The notes under the pieces: model-generated
The model's input: only the letters and a program-made list of their open reading frames with translations
Database searches by the model: none
Told to the model about the DNA's origin: nothing
Shown: positions 55,101-61,569 of the stretch, one piece after another
Layout: every line of letters begins with the position of its first letter
How positions within the stretch are numbered: position 1 is the stretch's first letter
NCBI GenBank assembly: GCA_035559535.1
Contig: DATMBG010000002.1
Coordinates: 1-64,000, forward strand
Direction: 5' to 3'
Source: Candidatus Limnocylindrales bacterium
Lineage (GTDB): Bacteria > Moduliflexota > Moduliflexia > Moduliflexales > JAUQPW01
DNA: 64,000 bases
Program-made: the position numbers and the translations under genes

Positions 55101-55863
55101 GAAAATTCGAGAGGTTACCGTAAAGGCCCTGACAGAAATAGCTTCGCCTGAAAGTGTTGAACCCTTGAAAAAAATAGCCCTGGATCCCCAAGAACGAATT
55201 CCTACCCGCCTATCTGCCATCACGGCCCTGGGAAATATTAAAACTGAACAGGCGGTACAGACTCTTTTAGAAATCCTCCAACAATCAGAAGAGATCTATC
55301 TCTTCAGCACCCTCCAGGCCTTAGGTAAAACGCACTCTCGTCAGGCAATCCCCTTTTTACAATCCCTCTTGAAACAACAGGAAGCACGCAGGCAGATCTG
55401 GCGAAAAGTTCGGGATGAGGATACAAAATTTTATACCGAACAACAATTTGAAGATTGGAAAAAACGATTGGAAGAGGTAAAACCCGAAAAACCGATAGAA
55501 TTTGAACTGGCCTATGTCCTCAGCCAACTGGATCCTGAAATCGAGGGAATTAAACTCCTCTCCCACGATCTGGCCTCTGTAAGAGAAGGGGCTTGGATGG
55601 GATTGTCCGGAGCTGGTACAGTTCAATTAATTCGGCAACTGGATCAGGAGCGACAGAGACGAAAGGGGGGTTCTCATCTTCATTTCCAAGAAGCCAGCTA
55701 TCGGGCTATAGACCATGCCCTTATTACTCTTCAGATGCAGGGAGGAAAAAAAGAACTAGAAGAGTTGAAAAAATTCCTGCTACAGGTTCAGGACGAAGAG
55801 GGAATTTCTACCCGAGTAGAATGGACGATCAAACGATGGAAAAATCTAAAGAATAATTCCTGA
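52165..55863 (+). CDS. Giant membrane-anchored HEAT-repeat protein
   Basis: 1232 residues from TTG 52165, which has TAAGG five to six bases upstream; an ATG six codons in (52183) lacks such a site. One membrane helix (about 14-34), a helical region, then more than 20 tandem HEAT repeats of 31 residues of the form EPLIALLKDPDPEVRxRAAxALxxLGR (about 190-860). Less regular repeats follow, and the C-terminal region is helical. Neighbouring repeats are close in DNA too, which suggests recent internal duplication. It is probably a scaffold facing the periplasm. No catalytic domain is seen. Confidence 0.82.
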   Translation: MITFNIMDLKKSKRFLVGVIFFVFLTLLIGYDIWTDVLNYHFRLSPKKGISNTIELYRGKVNSWNPFGLKKYQLETGYLRNQIEEDKLFAEKPLTNFETWNLELLEYFPLLKRISAYREIGEIGKALKLADTAISKENRAQTQEILHLLGNFHSGKVISVLKAHLEPSEDSSIRRDIIPILGSMKIPEAMEVLMTLLKDSDKYVKLDAAQELVPVGRTEVIEPLLILLKDSDKQVQLRAAKMLVQLGRVEVIEPLVTLLKDPNYHIRTDAARLLLQSRRVEMIEPLVALLKDPNSEVRRNVTEILLGLGHIEMVEPLIALLKDSDTSLQLNVAEMLVELKRTEAVGPLIALLKDPDPEVQTRAAFALARLSQVEAIEPLITLLRHPIPFMRFRAAEALVQLNRAEVVEPLVALLQDPDPEIRARAASVLGRLGRTEAVGPLLSLLKDEDHFVRRTATSALVKLGRAEAMEPLLTMVKDKDPLVRRTVTSLLGELGQAEAVEPLITLLKDPDSDVRNRAISMLEELDRTEAAKPLVVLLKDPNTFVRSHAAEALIQLGQVEILEPLITLLKDEDSDVRNRVASILIESGQVEAVEPLKVLLKDPDSGVRSRAAAVLAELGRMEAVEPLLALLKDPDPEVRNRAVFALVELGRTEAVEPLIALLRGPDKYVQNRAIAALVKLGRVEAVEPLLILLKDRDPVVRRGAALALGEFNHAEAIEPLMALLEDQDPEIRNRAALLLGKLRYPGALESLINLLKDPDKYVQMGAASALGELGREEAVEPLEVLLKDPDKYLRLSATSALIKLRYPEPVEQLGDLLKDKEPLVRYSTVQAFGESGLTQAIEPLAVLLNDPDPSVRSRTALTLGKLSAGEKLGALQALFQDAREKYEVKLATAMALWELNQREGLEFLIEKSRSPRAIQRRKVAEILGEVSSEPGTSLLISLLSDKIRRVRIQAIESLGRSKGKASLSHLHRILEESDPKIREVTVKALTEIASPESVEPLKKIALDPQERIPTRLSAITALGNIKTEQAVQTLLEILQQSEEIYLFSTLQALGKTHSRQAIPFLQSLLKQQEARRQIWRKVRDEDTKFYTEQQFEDWKKRLEEVKPEKPIEFELAYVLSQLDPEIEGIKLLSHDLASVREGAWMGLSGAGTVQLIRQLDQERQRRKGGSHLHFQEASYRAIDHALITLQMQGGKKELEELKKFLLQVQDEEGISTRVEWTIKRWKNLKNNS

Positions 55864-55881
55864 AAAGTTAAGAAAAAGGTC

Positions 55882-55911
55882 TTGACAACCCCGGTAAGAT
55901 CAGCTTATTTT
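55882..55911 (+). promoter_or_regulatory. Promoter of the tRNA pair
   Basis: TTGACA, 17-18 base spacer, TTATTTT. 55 bases before tRNA-Phe. Confidence 0.6.
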
Positions 55912-55965
55912 TTTGAAGTATCTTGTGACCCAGGATGAGGTTTTTCTCTCTGGAGTCTACCCCTT

Positions 55966-56038
55966 GCCGGGGTAGCTCAGTCGGTAGAGCGAAGGACTGA
56001 AAATCCTTGCGTCCGCGGTTCGATTCCGCGCCCCGGCA
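55966..56038 (+). tRNA. tRNA-Phe (GAA)
   Basis: 73-base cloverleaf; acceptor GCCGGGG/CCCCGGC, D-loop AGCTCAGTCGGTAGAGC, anticodon loop CTGAAAA giving GAA, T-arm GGTTCGATTCC. CCA is not encoded. Confidence 0.95.
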
Positions 56039-56058
56039 TCCCAAATAAGGTCAAATAC

Positions 56059-56130
56059 GCCGGCGTAGCTCAGTGGTAGAGCAGCTGATTCGTAATCAGC
56101 GGGTCGTAGGTTCAACTCCTATCGCCGGCT
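56059..56130 (+). tRNA. tRNA-Thr (CGT)
   Basis: 72-base cloverleaf; acceptor GCCGGCG/CGCCGGC, anticodon loop TTCGTAA giving CGT, T-arm GGTTCAACTCC. It follows tRNA-Phe by 20 bases and is followed by a short T-run. CCA is not encoded. Confidence 0.93.
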
Positions 56131-56138
56131 TTTTTAAC

Positions 56139-56903
56139 TTAAGCAGGTCTAAAAGCAACTATCCGAAGTCTTCGGTAATCTGCAACCCAGATTCCATCCC
56201 GATATAATTTTGGCTTAAGCCAATCCTCCAGTTTTGTGATTACCTCGTTATGCTTCACAGGAGGAAGTTCTGTTAAAAGATGATTTCCAAACATCTCCAT
56301 CCAATGGCGAAATCCCTTTTCCCCATCTTCAAATGGGGTTGGACGATCAAAGAGAGTTGCATAGGTTACCTCAAAACCCTGTTTTTCCAGGAGGGAAGTA
56401 TATTCCCCGATACTGGGAAAATACCAGGGGATAAGTTCTGGCTTTACAGAATAACCTATCTCTTCAAAAACGTGATGGATCGCTGAAAGAATAGAGGCGA
56501 TATTTCCTTTTCCGCCTAATTCCGCAACAAAACGCCCCCCAGGTTTTAAAGCCTGCCAGATGCAGGCTATGACCCGCTCGGGTTCCTTCATCCAGTGAAG
56601 TGCTGCATTGGAAAATACGGCATCAAAAGGCTCCGGGAAGTGAAAGTCCCTTCCATCGGCTACTTCAAATCGTAGATCCGGATAATTCCTTCTGGCCTGC
56701 TCGATCATGGTAACAGCATTATCGATTCCCACAACTTCCGCTCCGACGTTGGCAATTTGCCGGGTCAGATGTCCCGTTCCGCATCCGAGATCCAGGATGC
56801 GTTCCCCTTTCTGAGGCGATAGAAGTTCGACCAAGTCCGTGGCAAACCTGGAAACGAAAGAATATTTACTGTCGTAAAGGGCCGCATTCCATTGAGTTGT
56901 CAT
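56139..56903 (-). CDS. Class I SAM methyltransferase (trans-aconitate methyltransferase-like)
   Basis: 254 residues. SAM-binding motif I ILDLGCGTGHLT, motif II VVGIDNAVTMI, then DAVFSNAALHWM, which is typical of the Tam/UbiE-like group. The C-terminal part is like trans-aconitate 2-methyltransferase (length about 250). Substrate uncertain. Confidence 0.78.
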   Translation of the reverse strand: MTTQWNAALYDSKYSFVSRFATDLVELLSPQKGERILDLGCGTGHLTRQIANVGAEVVGIDNAVTMIEQARRNYPDLRFEVADGRDFHFPEPFDAVFSNAALHWMKEPERVIACIWQALKPGGRFVAELGGKGNIASILSAIHHVFEEIGYSVKPELIPWYFPSIGEYTSLLEKQGFEVTYATLFDRPTPFEDGEKGFRHWMEMFGNHLLTELPPVKHNEVITKLEDWLKPKLYRDGIWVADYRRLRIVAFRPA

Positions 56904-57226
56904 ATCCTATAGAGCCGAGATGTCAATCTTAATCACAAAGCACACAAAGCCCTTTGGGTGCTTCGGATACATCGCGGTTTTATAAATTCCGTGACCTTTT
57001 AAAACCCGATCAAAAATTACCAAAGTATAGCCTATTACCTTTCCCTCCCTCGTTTCACAGGGGAGGGAACTTTGCTTCCAAGTCCCTTCCCCTGCAGAGC
57101 GGGGGAAGATCAGGAAGGGGGTCCCTCTTCCACGCTGGGGAGAGGGAAACTGGCAAATCTCCAGATTAACTCCCCAACTTCCTCTCCCGAAGCTTCGGGA
57201 GAGGAAGTTGGGGGTGAGGGTAGGGG
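56904..57226. other. Intergenic with several palindromes
   Basis: 323 bases between leuA (downstream side) and the methyltransferase start. Pyrimidine-rich hairpins occur at about 57040-57135 and a 42-base perfect palindrome lies at 57172-57213. No remnant of the missing LeuA C-terminal domain is seen. Confidence 0.6.
57172..57213. repeat. 42-bp perfect palindrome
   Basis: Each half begins CCCCAACTTCCTCTCCCGA and the centre is AAGCTT. It starts 14 bases past the leuA stop and can form a long hairpin in the leuA transcript, though without a T-run. Same family as 44402-44459. Confidence 0.75.
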
Positions 57227-58384
57227 TTATTCCAATCTAAACGCCTGAGCAATTCTCCTCAAATCCTCATCGACAACCTCCTTTTTCGAATCGGCTACTT
57301 CCAGAAACTTCATATGGACTTTTTCAAATACCTCATCGGTGAAGATATATCCCAATTCTCGCATTCGAAAACGGAGAGCATGCCGCCCTGAGCGGGCTGT
57401 CAGGATGATTTTGTGGGCAGGAGCTCCCACGACCTCCGGGGGGATAATCTCATAGGTTTTCCGATCCTTTAGAATCCCATCTTGATGGATACCGGAAGAG
57501 TGGGCGAAGGCATTGGCCCCGACAATCGCCTTGTTGGGTTGTACAGGAATATTCATCAATCGGCTTACAAGCTGACTGGTTGCGTAAATCTCCTGAGTAC
57601 GGATGCGAGTTTCCGCATCAAAATAATCTTTTCGGGTATAAAGCGCCATGACAACTTCTTCCAGAGAGGTATTTCCCGCACGTTCCCCAATCCCATTGAC
57701 GGTTACCTCAACCTGAGTGGCTCCATTCTCAATGGCGGTAAGAGTATTAATCGTGGCAAGACCCAAATCGTTATGGCAATGAACACTTAAAGTAACCCTA
57801 TCGGTGACCGGTACACGCTCCCGGATTTGCCGAATCAATTCCCCAAACTGTGCAGGTACTGCATAGCCAACCGTATCGGGGATATTAACCACGGTTGCAC
57901 CTGCTTTGATAACAGCTTCGATAACCCGGCAGAGATAGTCTGGATCACTTCGAGAGGCATCTTCGGTGGAGTATTCCACATCTTCGGTAAATTTCTTGGC
58001 GTATTTGACCGCCTCAACTCCCATCTCCAAACACTGTTCCCTATTTTTCCTGAGTTTTTTATCTACATGGATATCCGAAGTACCTAACACCATATGAATC
58101 CTGGGTCTTTCCGCAAAGCGTATGGCTTCCCATAAGGCATCTATATCTTTTTGAATCGTCCTGGCAAGTCCGGTAATCACGGGGCCCTTAATTTCCCGGG
58201 CGATACGCTTAACTGCTTCTAAATCGCCCGGAGAAGAAGCAGGAAAACCTGCTTCGATAACATCTACATTTAATCGAACTAATTGACGGGCTATCTCCAG
58301 TTTTTGTTCTGCGTTTAATTTGGCTCCAGGTACCTGTTCCCCATCCCGCAAAGTGGTGTCAAAAATCATGATAAATTTGCTCAT
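57227..58384 (-). CDS. leuA: 2-isopropylmalate synthase, lacking the regulatory domain
   Basis: 385 residues. The LeuA barrel is complete: DTTLRDGEQ (9-17), RIHMVLGTSDIH, VHCHNDLG (metal HxH), NGIGERAGN, and FAHSSGIHQDGILK. It condenses acetyl-CoA with 2-oxoisovalerate in leucine synthesis. Usual LeuA is about 500 residues; here the chain stops after the linker (VVDEDLRRIAQAFRLE), so the leucine-sensing C-terminal domain is absent. Homocitrate synthase is similar in length but lacks these LeuA blocks. Expression is probably controlled by the leader peptide upstream. Confidence 0.87.
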   Translation of the reverse strand: MSKFIMIFDTTLRDGEQVPGAKLNAEQKLEIARQLVRLNVDVIEAGFPASSPGDLEAVKRIAREIKGPVITGLARTIQKDIDALWEAIRFAERPRIHMVLGTSDIHVDKKLRKNREQCLEMGVEAVKYAKKFTEDVEYSTEDASRSDPDYLCRVIEAVIKAGATVVNIPDTVGYAVPAQFGELIRQIRERVPVTDRVTLSVHCHNDLGLATINTLTAIENGATQVEVTVNGIGERAGNTSLEEVVMALYTRKDYFDAETRIRTQEIYATSQLVSRLMNIPVQPNKAIVGANAFAHSSGIHQDGILKDRKTYEIIPPEVVGAPAHKIILTARSGRHALRFRMRELGYIFTDEVFEKVHMKFLEVADSKKEVVDEDLRRIAQAFRLE

Positions 58385-58469
58385 CTCTGACTAATAAAAG
58401 TCAGAACCCAGAGGTCAGAAGTCAATATTTTTTTGGACTCCTGATTCCGGTCTTCCGACTCCTGAAAAT

Positions 58470-58504
58470 AAAAAAGCCATGGACAACTTTGTTGAACCAT
58501 GGCC
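58470..58504 (-). terminator. Second terminator in the leuA leader
   Basis: GCCATGG ... CCATGGC with a shorter inner CAAC/GTTG pair, then a T-run on the minus strand. It lies right after the first terminator in the direction of transcription. Confidence 0.75.
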
Positions 58505-58538
58505 AAAAAAAATGCCATGGGTTTTTAGCCCATGGCAT
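58505..58538 (-). terminator. First terminator (attenuator) in the leuA leader
   Basis: A 10-bp perfect stem ATGCCATGGG/CCCATGGCAT with a 7-base loop, then eight T's on the minus strand. Its 5' arm partly overlaps the CTACATGC segment that can pair with GCATGTAG in the end of the leader gene, so an antiterminator is possible. Confidence 0.85.
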
Positions 58539-58563
58539 GTAGGAGAGTTAAGGGTTACACCGA

Positions 58564-58656
58564 TTACGCCCCTCTACATGCGATGGGCTTCTTAAGAAGG
58601 AGGAGCCCATCCAGAAGGCTAAGTAAAAGGGTTTGTAATCGGATTAAACCGGTCAT
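58564..58656 (-). CDS. leuL: Leucine-rich leader peptide
   Basis: 30 residues (MTGLIRLQTLLLSLLDGLLL...), 11 of them Leu, including four consecutive Leu codons. It ends 26 bases before the attenuator hairpin. GTAATCGG over and just past the stop codon can pair with CCGATTAC inside the peptide gene, giving the pause/antitermination geometry of leucine attenuators. A good ribosome site is not obvious next to the ATG. Confidence 0.8.
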   Translation of the reverse strand: MTGLIRLQTLLLSLLDGLLLLKKPIACRGA

Positions 58657-58760
58657 CTTATTTAGATCTTGATAAAATAGATAAAAAATCCCCCTCCTGG
58701 TCTGATAAGGAAGGGATAAAAACCTTTAGAATTCATCTCTTTCAGCTCTGCTCTTAATCA

Positions 58761-58790
58761 AGAGTAGAATCTCTTCCTTTATTTTGTCAA
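58761..58790 (-). promoter_or_regulatory. Promoter of the leuL-leuA unit
   Basis: On the minus strand TTGACA (58785-58790), then an 18-base spacer and TACTCT (58761-58766). It lies about 105 bases upstream of the leader gene. The -10 is imperfect. Confidence 0.55.
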
Positions 58791-59043
58791 GGATTTTTAT
58801 TTAAAATTTTTGGAAAATGGCTTGACGGCTAAGGAAGAAGCAGTTTAAGTACTATCCATCCGCTCCCATGGGGCCTCAGTCATTAACTTAACGGCCTTGG
58901 GAGGGTACATGAGGTTTTAGCAGCGCGTTCTTTCAAGGCTTTATAGAAGGATAAACCGGGTAGGGCTTACGCATAAAGATCGGAGCAGATCTTAGGCTCT
59001 TAAAATCCATCAGTAACCTTAAAATCTTAGGAGTGTCGGGATT
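58791..59043. other. Spacer between leuA promoter and DapA-like gene
   Basis: 253 bases between divergent units. Nothing convincing besides a GGAGGGTA near 58900-58910. Confidence 0.4.
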
Positions 59044-59958
59044 ATGAATTCAAATTTTGAAGGAATTTTTCCGGTTCTGGCCATTCCCTTTGATGAGAAG
59101 GGTCGGTTTGATGAAGAAAGCCTGCGGCGACTCATTGAGTTTCAGATCCGATGTGGGGTTCATGGCGTGGTTATTTTCGGATTGGCCAGTGAGGTTTATA
59201 AACTCACCGATGAGGAACGAAAAATCATTTTACAGGTCGTGGTAGATCAGGTGAAGGGACGGATACCTATCCTTGCAGGGGCAGAGCATACCGGTACGGA
59301 AGCCGCCGTTCAACGGAGTAAGACCATGGAAGACCTGGGGACTCAGGGGCTTATGCTGACTCCTCCTTCTCTGATCAAACCGGATGCCGAGGGGATTTTC
59401 GACTATTATCAGGCAGTTTCAGATGCCGTTGGTATCCCTATTATGATTCAGGATGCTCCAACCTGGACCGGGATTACCTTACCCCCTTCCCTGCTGGTTC
59501 GCATGATGAAGGAGATTGAAAAGGTGAAGTATGTAAAAGTAGAAGCCCCTCCAACCGGTCTTAAAATGTCCAGGATTATTGAATTGGGCGGGGACGCTGT
59601 AAAAGTATTCGGAGGCTATGGAGGCCTGTACTTCTTGGAAGAACTCAAACGAGGGATGTGTGGAAGCCTTCCGGGATGTGCCTTTCCGGAGGTTTTCGTC
59701 CAGATTTACAACTTCTTTAAAAAAGGTCAGGAACGAGAAGCGGAAGCTCTTTTCCACAAATATCTACCCCTGTTAGTCTTCCAACTGGCTTCTTTGGATG
59801 TTCTCATCCAGGTTCAGAAAATCATTCTCCACAAGGGAGGAATTTTCCAATCCGATTATGTTCGAAGACCTGCCACTCCCATCGATGAAATAACCCGAGC
59901 GGAACTGGATAGATTCTTGGATACACTTCCGTTAGCGGTTTTTAACCAATCTTCTTGA
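59044..59958 (+). CDS. DHDPS/NAL-family lyase
   Basis: 304 residues of the class I aldolase DapA superfamily. The Schiff-base lysine is K165 (VKYVKVEAPP). The usual catalytic Tyr (YN.P) is replaced in IQDAP (Gln136), and the GTTGE loop reads GLASE, so it is not a standard DapA; another keto-acid aldolase is likely. Its own ATG comes after AGGAGTG. Confidence 0.78.
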   Translation: MNSNFEGIFPVLAIPFDEKGRFDEESLRRLIEFQIRCGVHGVVIFGLASEVYKLTDEERKIILQVVVDQVKGRIPILAGAEHTGTEAAVQRSKTMEDLGTQGLMLTPPSLIKPDAEGIFDYYQAVSDAVGIPIMIQDAPTWTGITLPPSLLVRMMKEIEKVKYVKVEAPPTGLKMSRIIELGGDAVKVFGGYGGLYFLEELKRGMCGSLPGCAFPEVFVQIYNFFKKGQEREAEALFHKYLPLLVFQLASLDVLIQVQKIILHKGGIFQSDYVRRPATPIDEITRAELDRFLDTLPLAVFNQSS

Positions 59959-60294
59959 TAAAGTTTTCTCTTTAATTGACTAAAGGCTTTCTAGGTAATA
60001 GCAGGAAGGACCAGGGGTCTGCACCTTGGGATATGGCCGGAAAACCCAGCCTGGGTGATCGGGTTGTAACTACCTTTGTAAACCGGTAGTCGGGGAAGGG
60101 CTGAACGCGTTGAGTTCCACTCTAAAAGACCGGTTCTTATAGGCCGACTCAAAGGAATAACCTGGGCTAAATACGCGGATAAAGTCCTATTTTGTTCTTG
60201 ACATCCCTTGACGAAAGATGAGATACTTTAAAATTAGGGATATTGATTTGATCGAGACCAGGTTATTGTAACACTTTATTCAAGTGGAGGTTAC
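59959..60294. other. Intergenic with promoter
   Basis: 336 bases. A structured-looking stretch (about 59997-60160, several GG/CC pairings) might be RNA but matches no riboswitch I know. A promoter lies at 60198-60227. Confidence 0.45.
60198..60227 (+). promoter_or_regulatory. Sigma-70-like promoter
   Basis: TTGACA, 18-base spacer, GATACT; 68 bases before the metallo-hydrolase start. Confidence 0.55.
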
Positions 60295-61263
60295 ATGCTG
60301 CTAGAGATAACTCGGGATGTTTATCAGTTGACATTACCTCTTCCTTTTCGCCTTCGGGAAGTCCATGCTTACCTAATTAAAGGACGAGAAGGTTATGGTT
60401 TAATAGACTGCGGAATTAATACCCAGGAATGTTTTGAGGCTTTAGAGAAAAGTATCCTCGAAGCCGGTATCCAGTTAACCGATGTCCATTCGGTCTTCAT
60501 GACCCACTATCATTCTGATCATTGCGGCTTAGCCGGACGAATTAAAGAGGTCTCTGGAGCTTCCCTTATCATGCAATCCGGAGAAGCCGAAGCCGTGGAG
60601 GCATTTCTGGAAATACCCCCGGAACAAGTGCATGATCCCTGTTTCTATATTGAACGCGGACTCCCTACGGAAAAATTCGAAGAAATGCAACAAATATTTC
60701 CCTATCTAAAATCTCTCATTTCGCCCCTTAAAATCGATGAGCGTATCGAAGATGGGATGGAGATATGGTTGGGGGATCTTCGATTCGAGGCTATTTGGAC
60801 ACCTGGGCACACGCCCGGACATGTCTGTCTTTACCAGCCTGAGCGGAAGTGGCTTTTTTGTGGAGATCATGTTTTGATAAAGATTACGCCCCACGTTGGT
60901 CTAAACTCGCGATCCACCCTGGCAAATCCCTTGGCGCACTATTTAGATTCTCTAAAGAAGGTCATGGGATTAGACGTTAAGCTGGCTTTTCCATCCCATG
61001 GACCTCTTATTCGACAATTTAAAGAGCGGGTTCAGGAGCTTATGGTACACCATAACCAGAGAAAGGAAGCCATTCTCCATATCCTGGGAAAAGAGCGAAA
61101 GTCTGCCTACGAAATTTCCACGGCTCTTTTTGGGGTTCGCTCCACACACTTTGAAAACTGGATGGCTTTCGCCGAAACCTTAGCGCACCTGGTGCTCCTG
61201 GCTTCTGAGGATAAGCTGGAAGAGATCCGGGAGAACGGACATGTTTTATACCAAATCCGATAG
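60295..61263 (+). CDS. Metallo-beta-lactamase-fold hydrolase
   Basis: 322 residues. The metal motif THYHSDH (H71, H73, D75, H76) is complete, with TPGHTPGHV, FCGDHVL and PSHG later. The C-terminal helical part (about 230-322) is typical of the LACTB2-like/winged-helix group. GGAGGT lies just before the ATG. Probably a thioesterase or nuclease-like hydrolase; the substrate cannot be told. Confidence 0.83.
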   Translation: MLLEITRDVYQLTLPLPFRLREVHAYLIKGREGYGLIDCGINTQECFEALEKSILEAGIQLTDVHSVFMTHYHSDHCGLAGRIKEVSGASLIMQSGEAEAVEAFLEIPPEQVHDPCFYIERGLPTEKFEEMQQIFPYLKSLISPLKIDERIEDGMEIWLGDLRFEAIWTPGHTPGHVCLYQPERKWLFCGDHVLIKITPHVGLNSRSTLANPLAHYLDSLKKVMGLDVKLAFPSHGPLIRQFKERVQELMVHHNQRKEAILHILGKERKSAYEISTALFGVRSTHFENWMAFAETLAHLVLLASEDKLEEIRENGHVLYQIR

Positions 61264-61569
61264 CTTCCAGTGGACGAAGGACCACCGGGTAAAACCCGGG
61301 AAACTAGATTTTTATTACCTGGCCGAAAGGGTCATGCATAAAACCTGAGAAATTACTTAAAAATATTTTCTAATGCCAATTTGCCTTTAATATCTCACGT
61401 AGAGGCAGGTTTGAAACCTGCCTGTAGAGAAGGATTGTATCCCTGTCCCATGAAAGGCAAATGGGTATAAAACCCCAAGATCTTAAGGTTTCCGGGGTTG
61501 ATGAGATAATTGAAATAATTTCTGAAAGTTTTAGGTGGTTTCTGGTAAGTAGGTTAAACGTCTCGTTTG
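61264..61569. other. Intergenic with 90-base inverted-repeat element
   Basis: 306 bases. A weak CCGGGT/ACCCGG hairpin follows the hydrolase stop. The palindromic element lies at 61376-61465. No gene is seen. Confidence 0.5.
61376..61465. repeat. 90-bp palindromic element with terminal inverted repeats
   Basis: Terminal arms CCAATTTGCCTTT and AAAGGCAAATGGG (one mismatch in 13), and an inner near-perfect palindrome GGCAGGTTTGAAACCTGCC (61404-61422). A second, partial copy is at 1671-1720. It looks like a miniature mobile element without a gene. Confidence 0.7.

Noticed and set aside
57227-58384. Homocitrate synthase instead of LeuA
   Set aside because: Length fits, but internal blocks and the leucine leader point to isopropylmalate synthase.
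59997-60160. A riboswitch before the metallo-hydrolase gene
   Set aside because: The stretch looks structured, but no known riboswitch core could be matched by eye.
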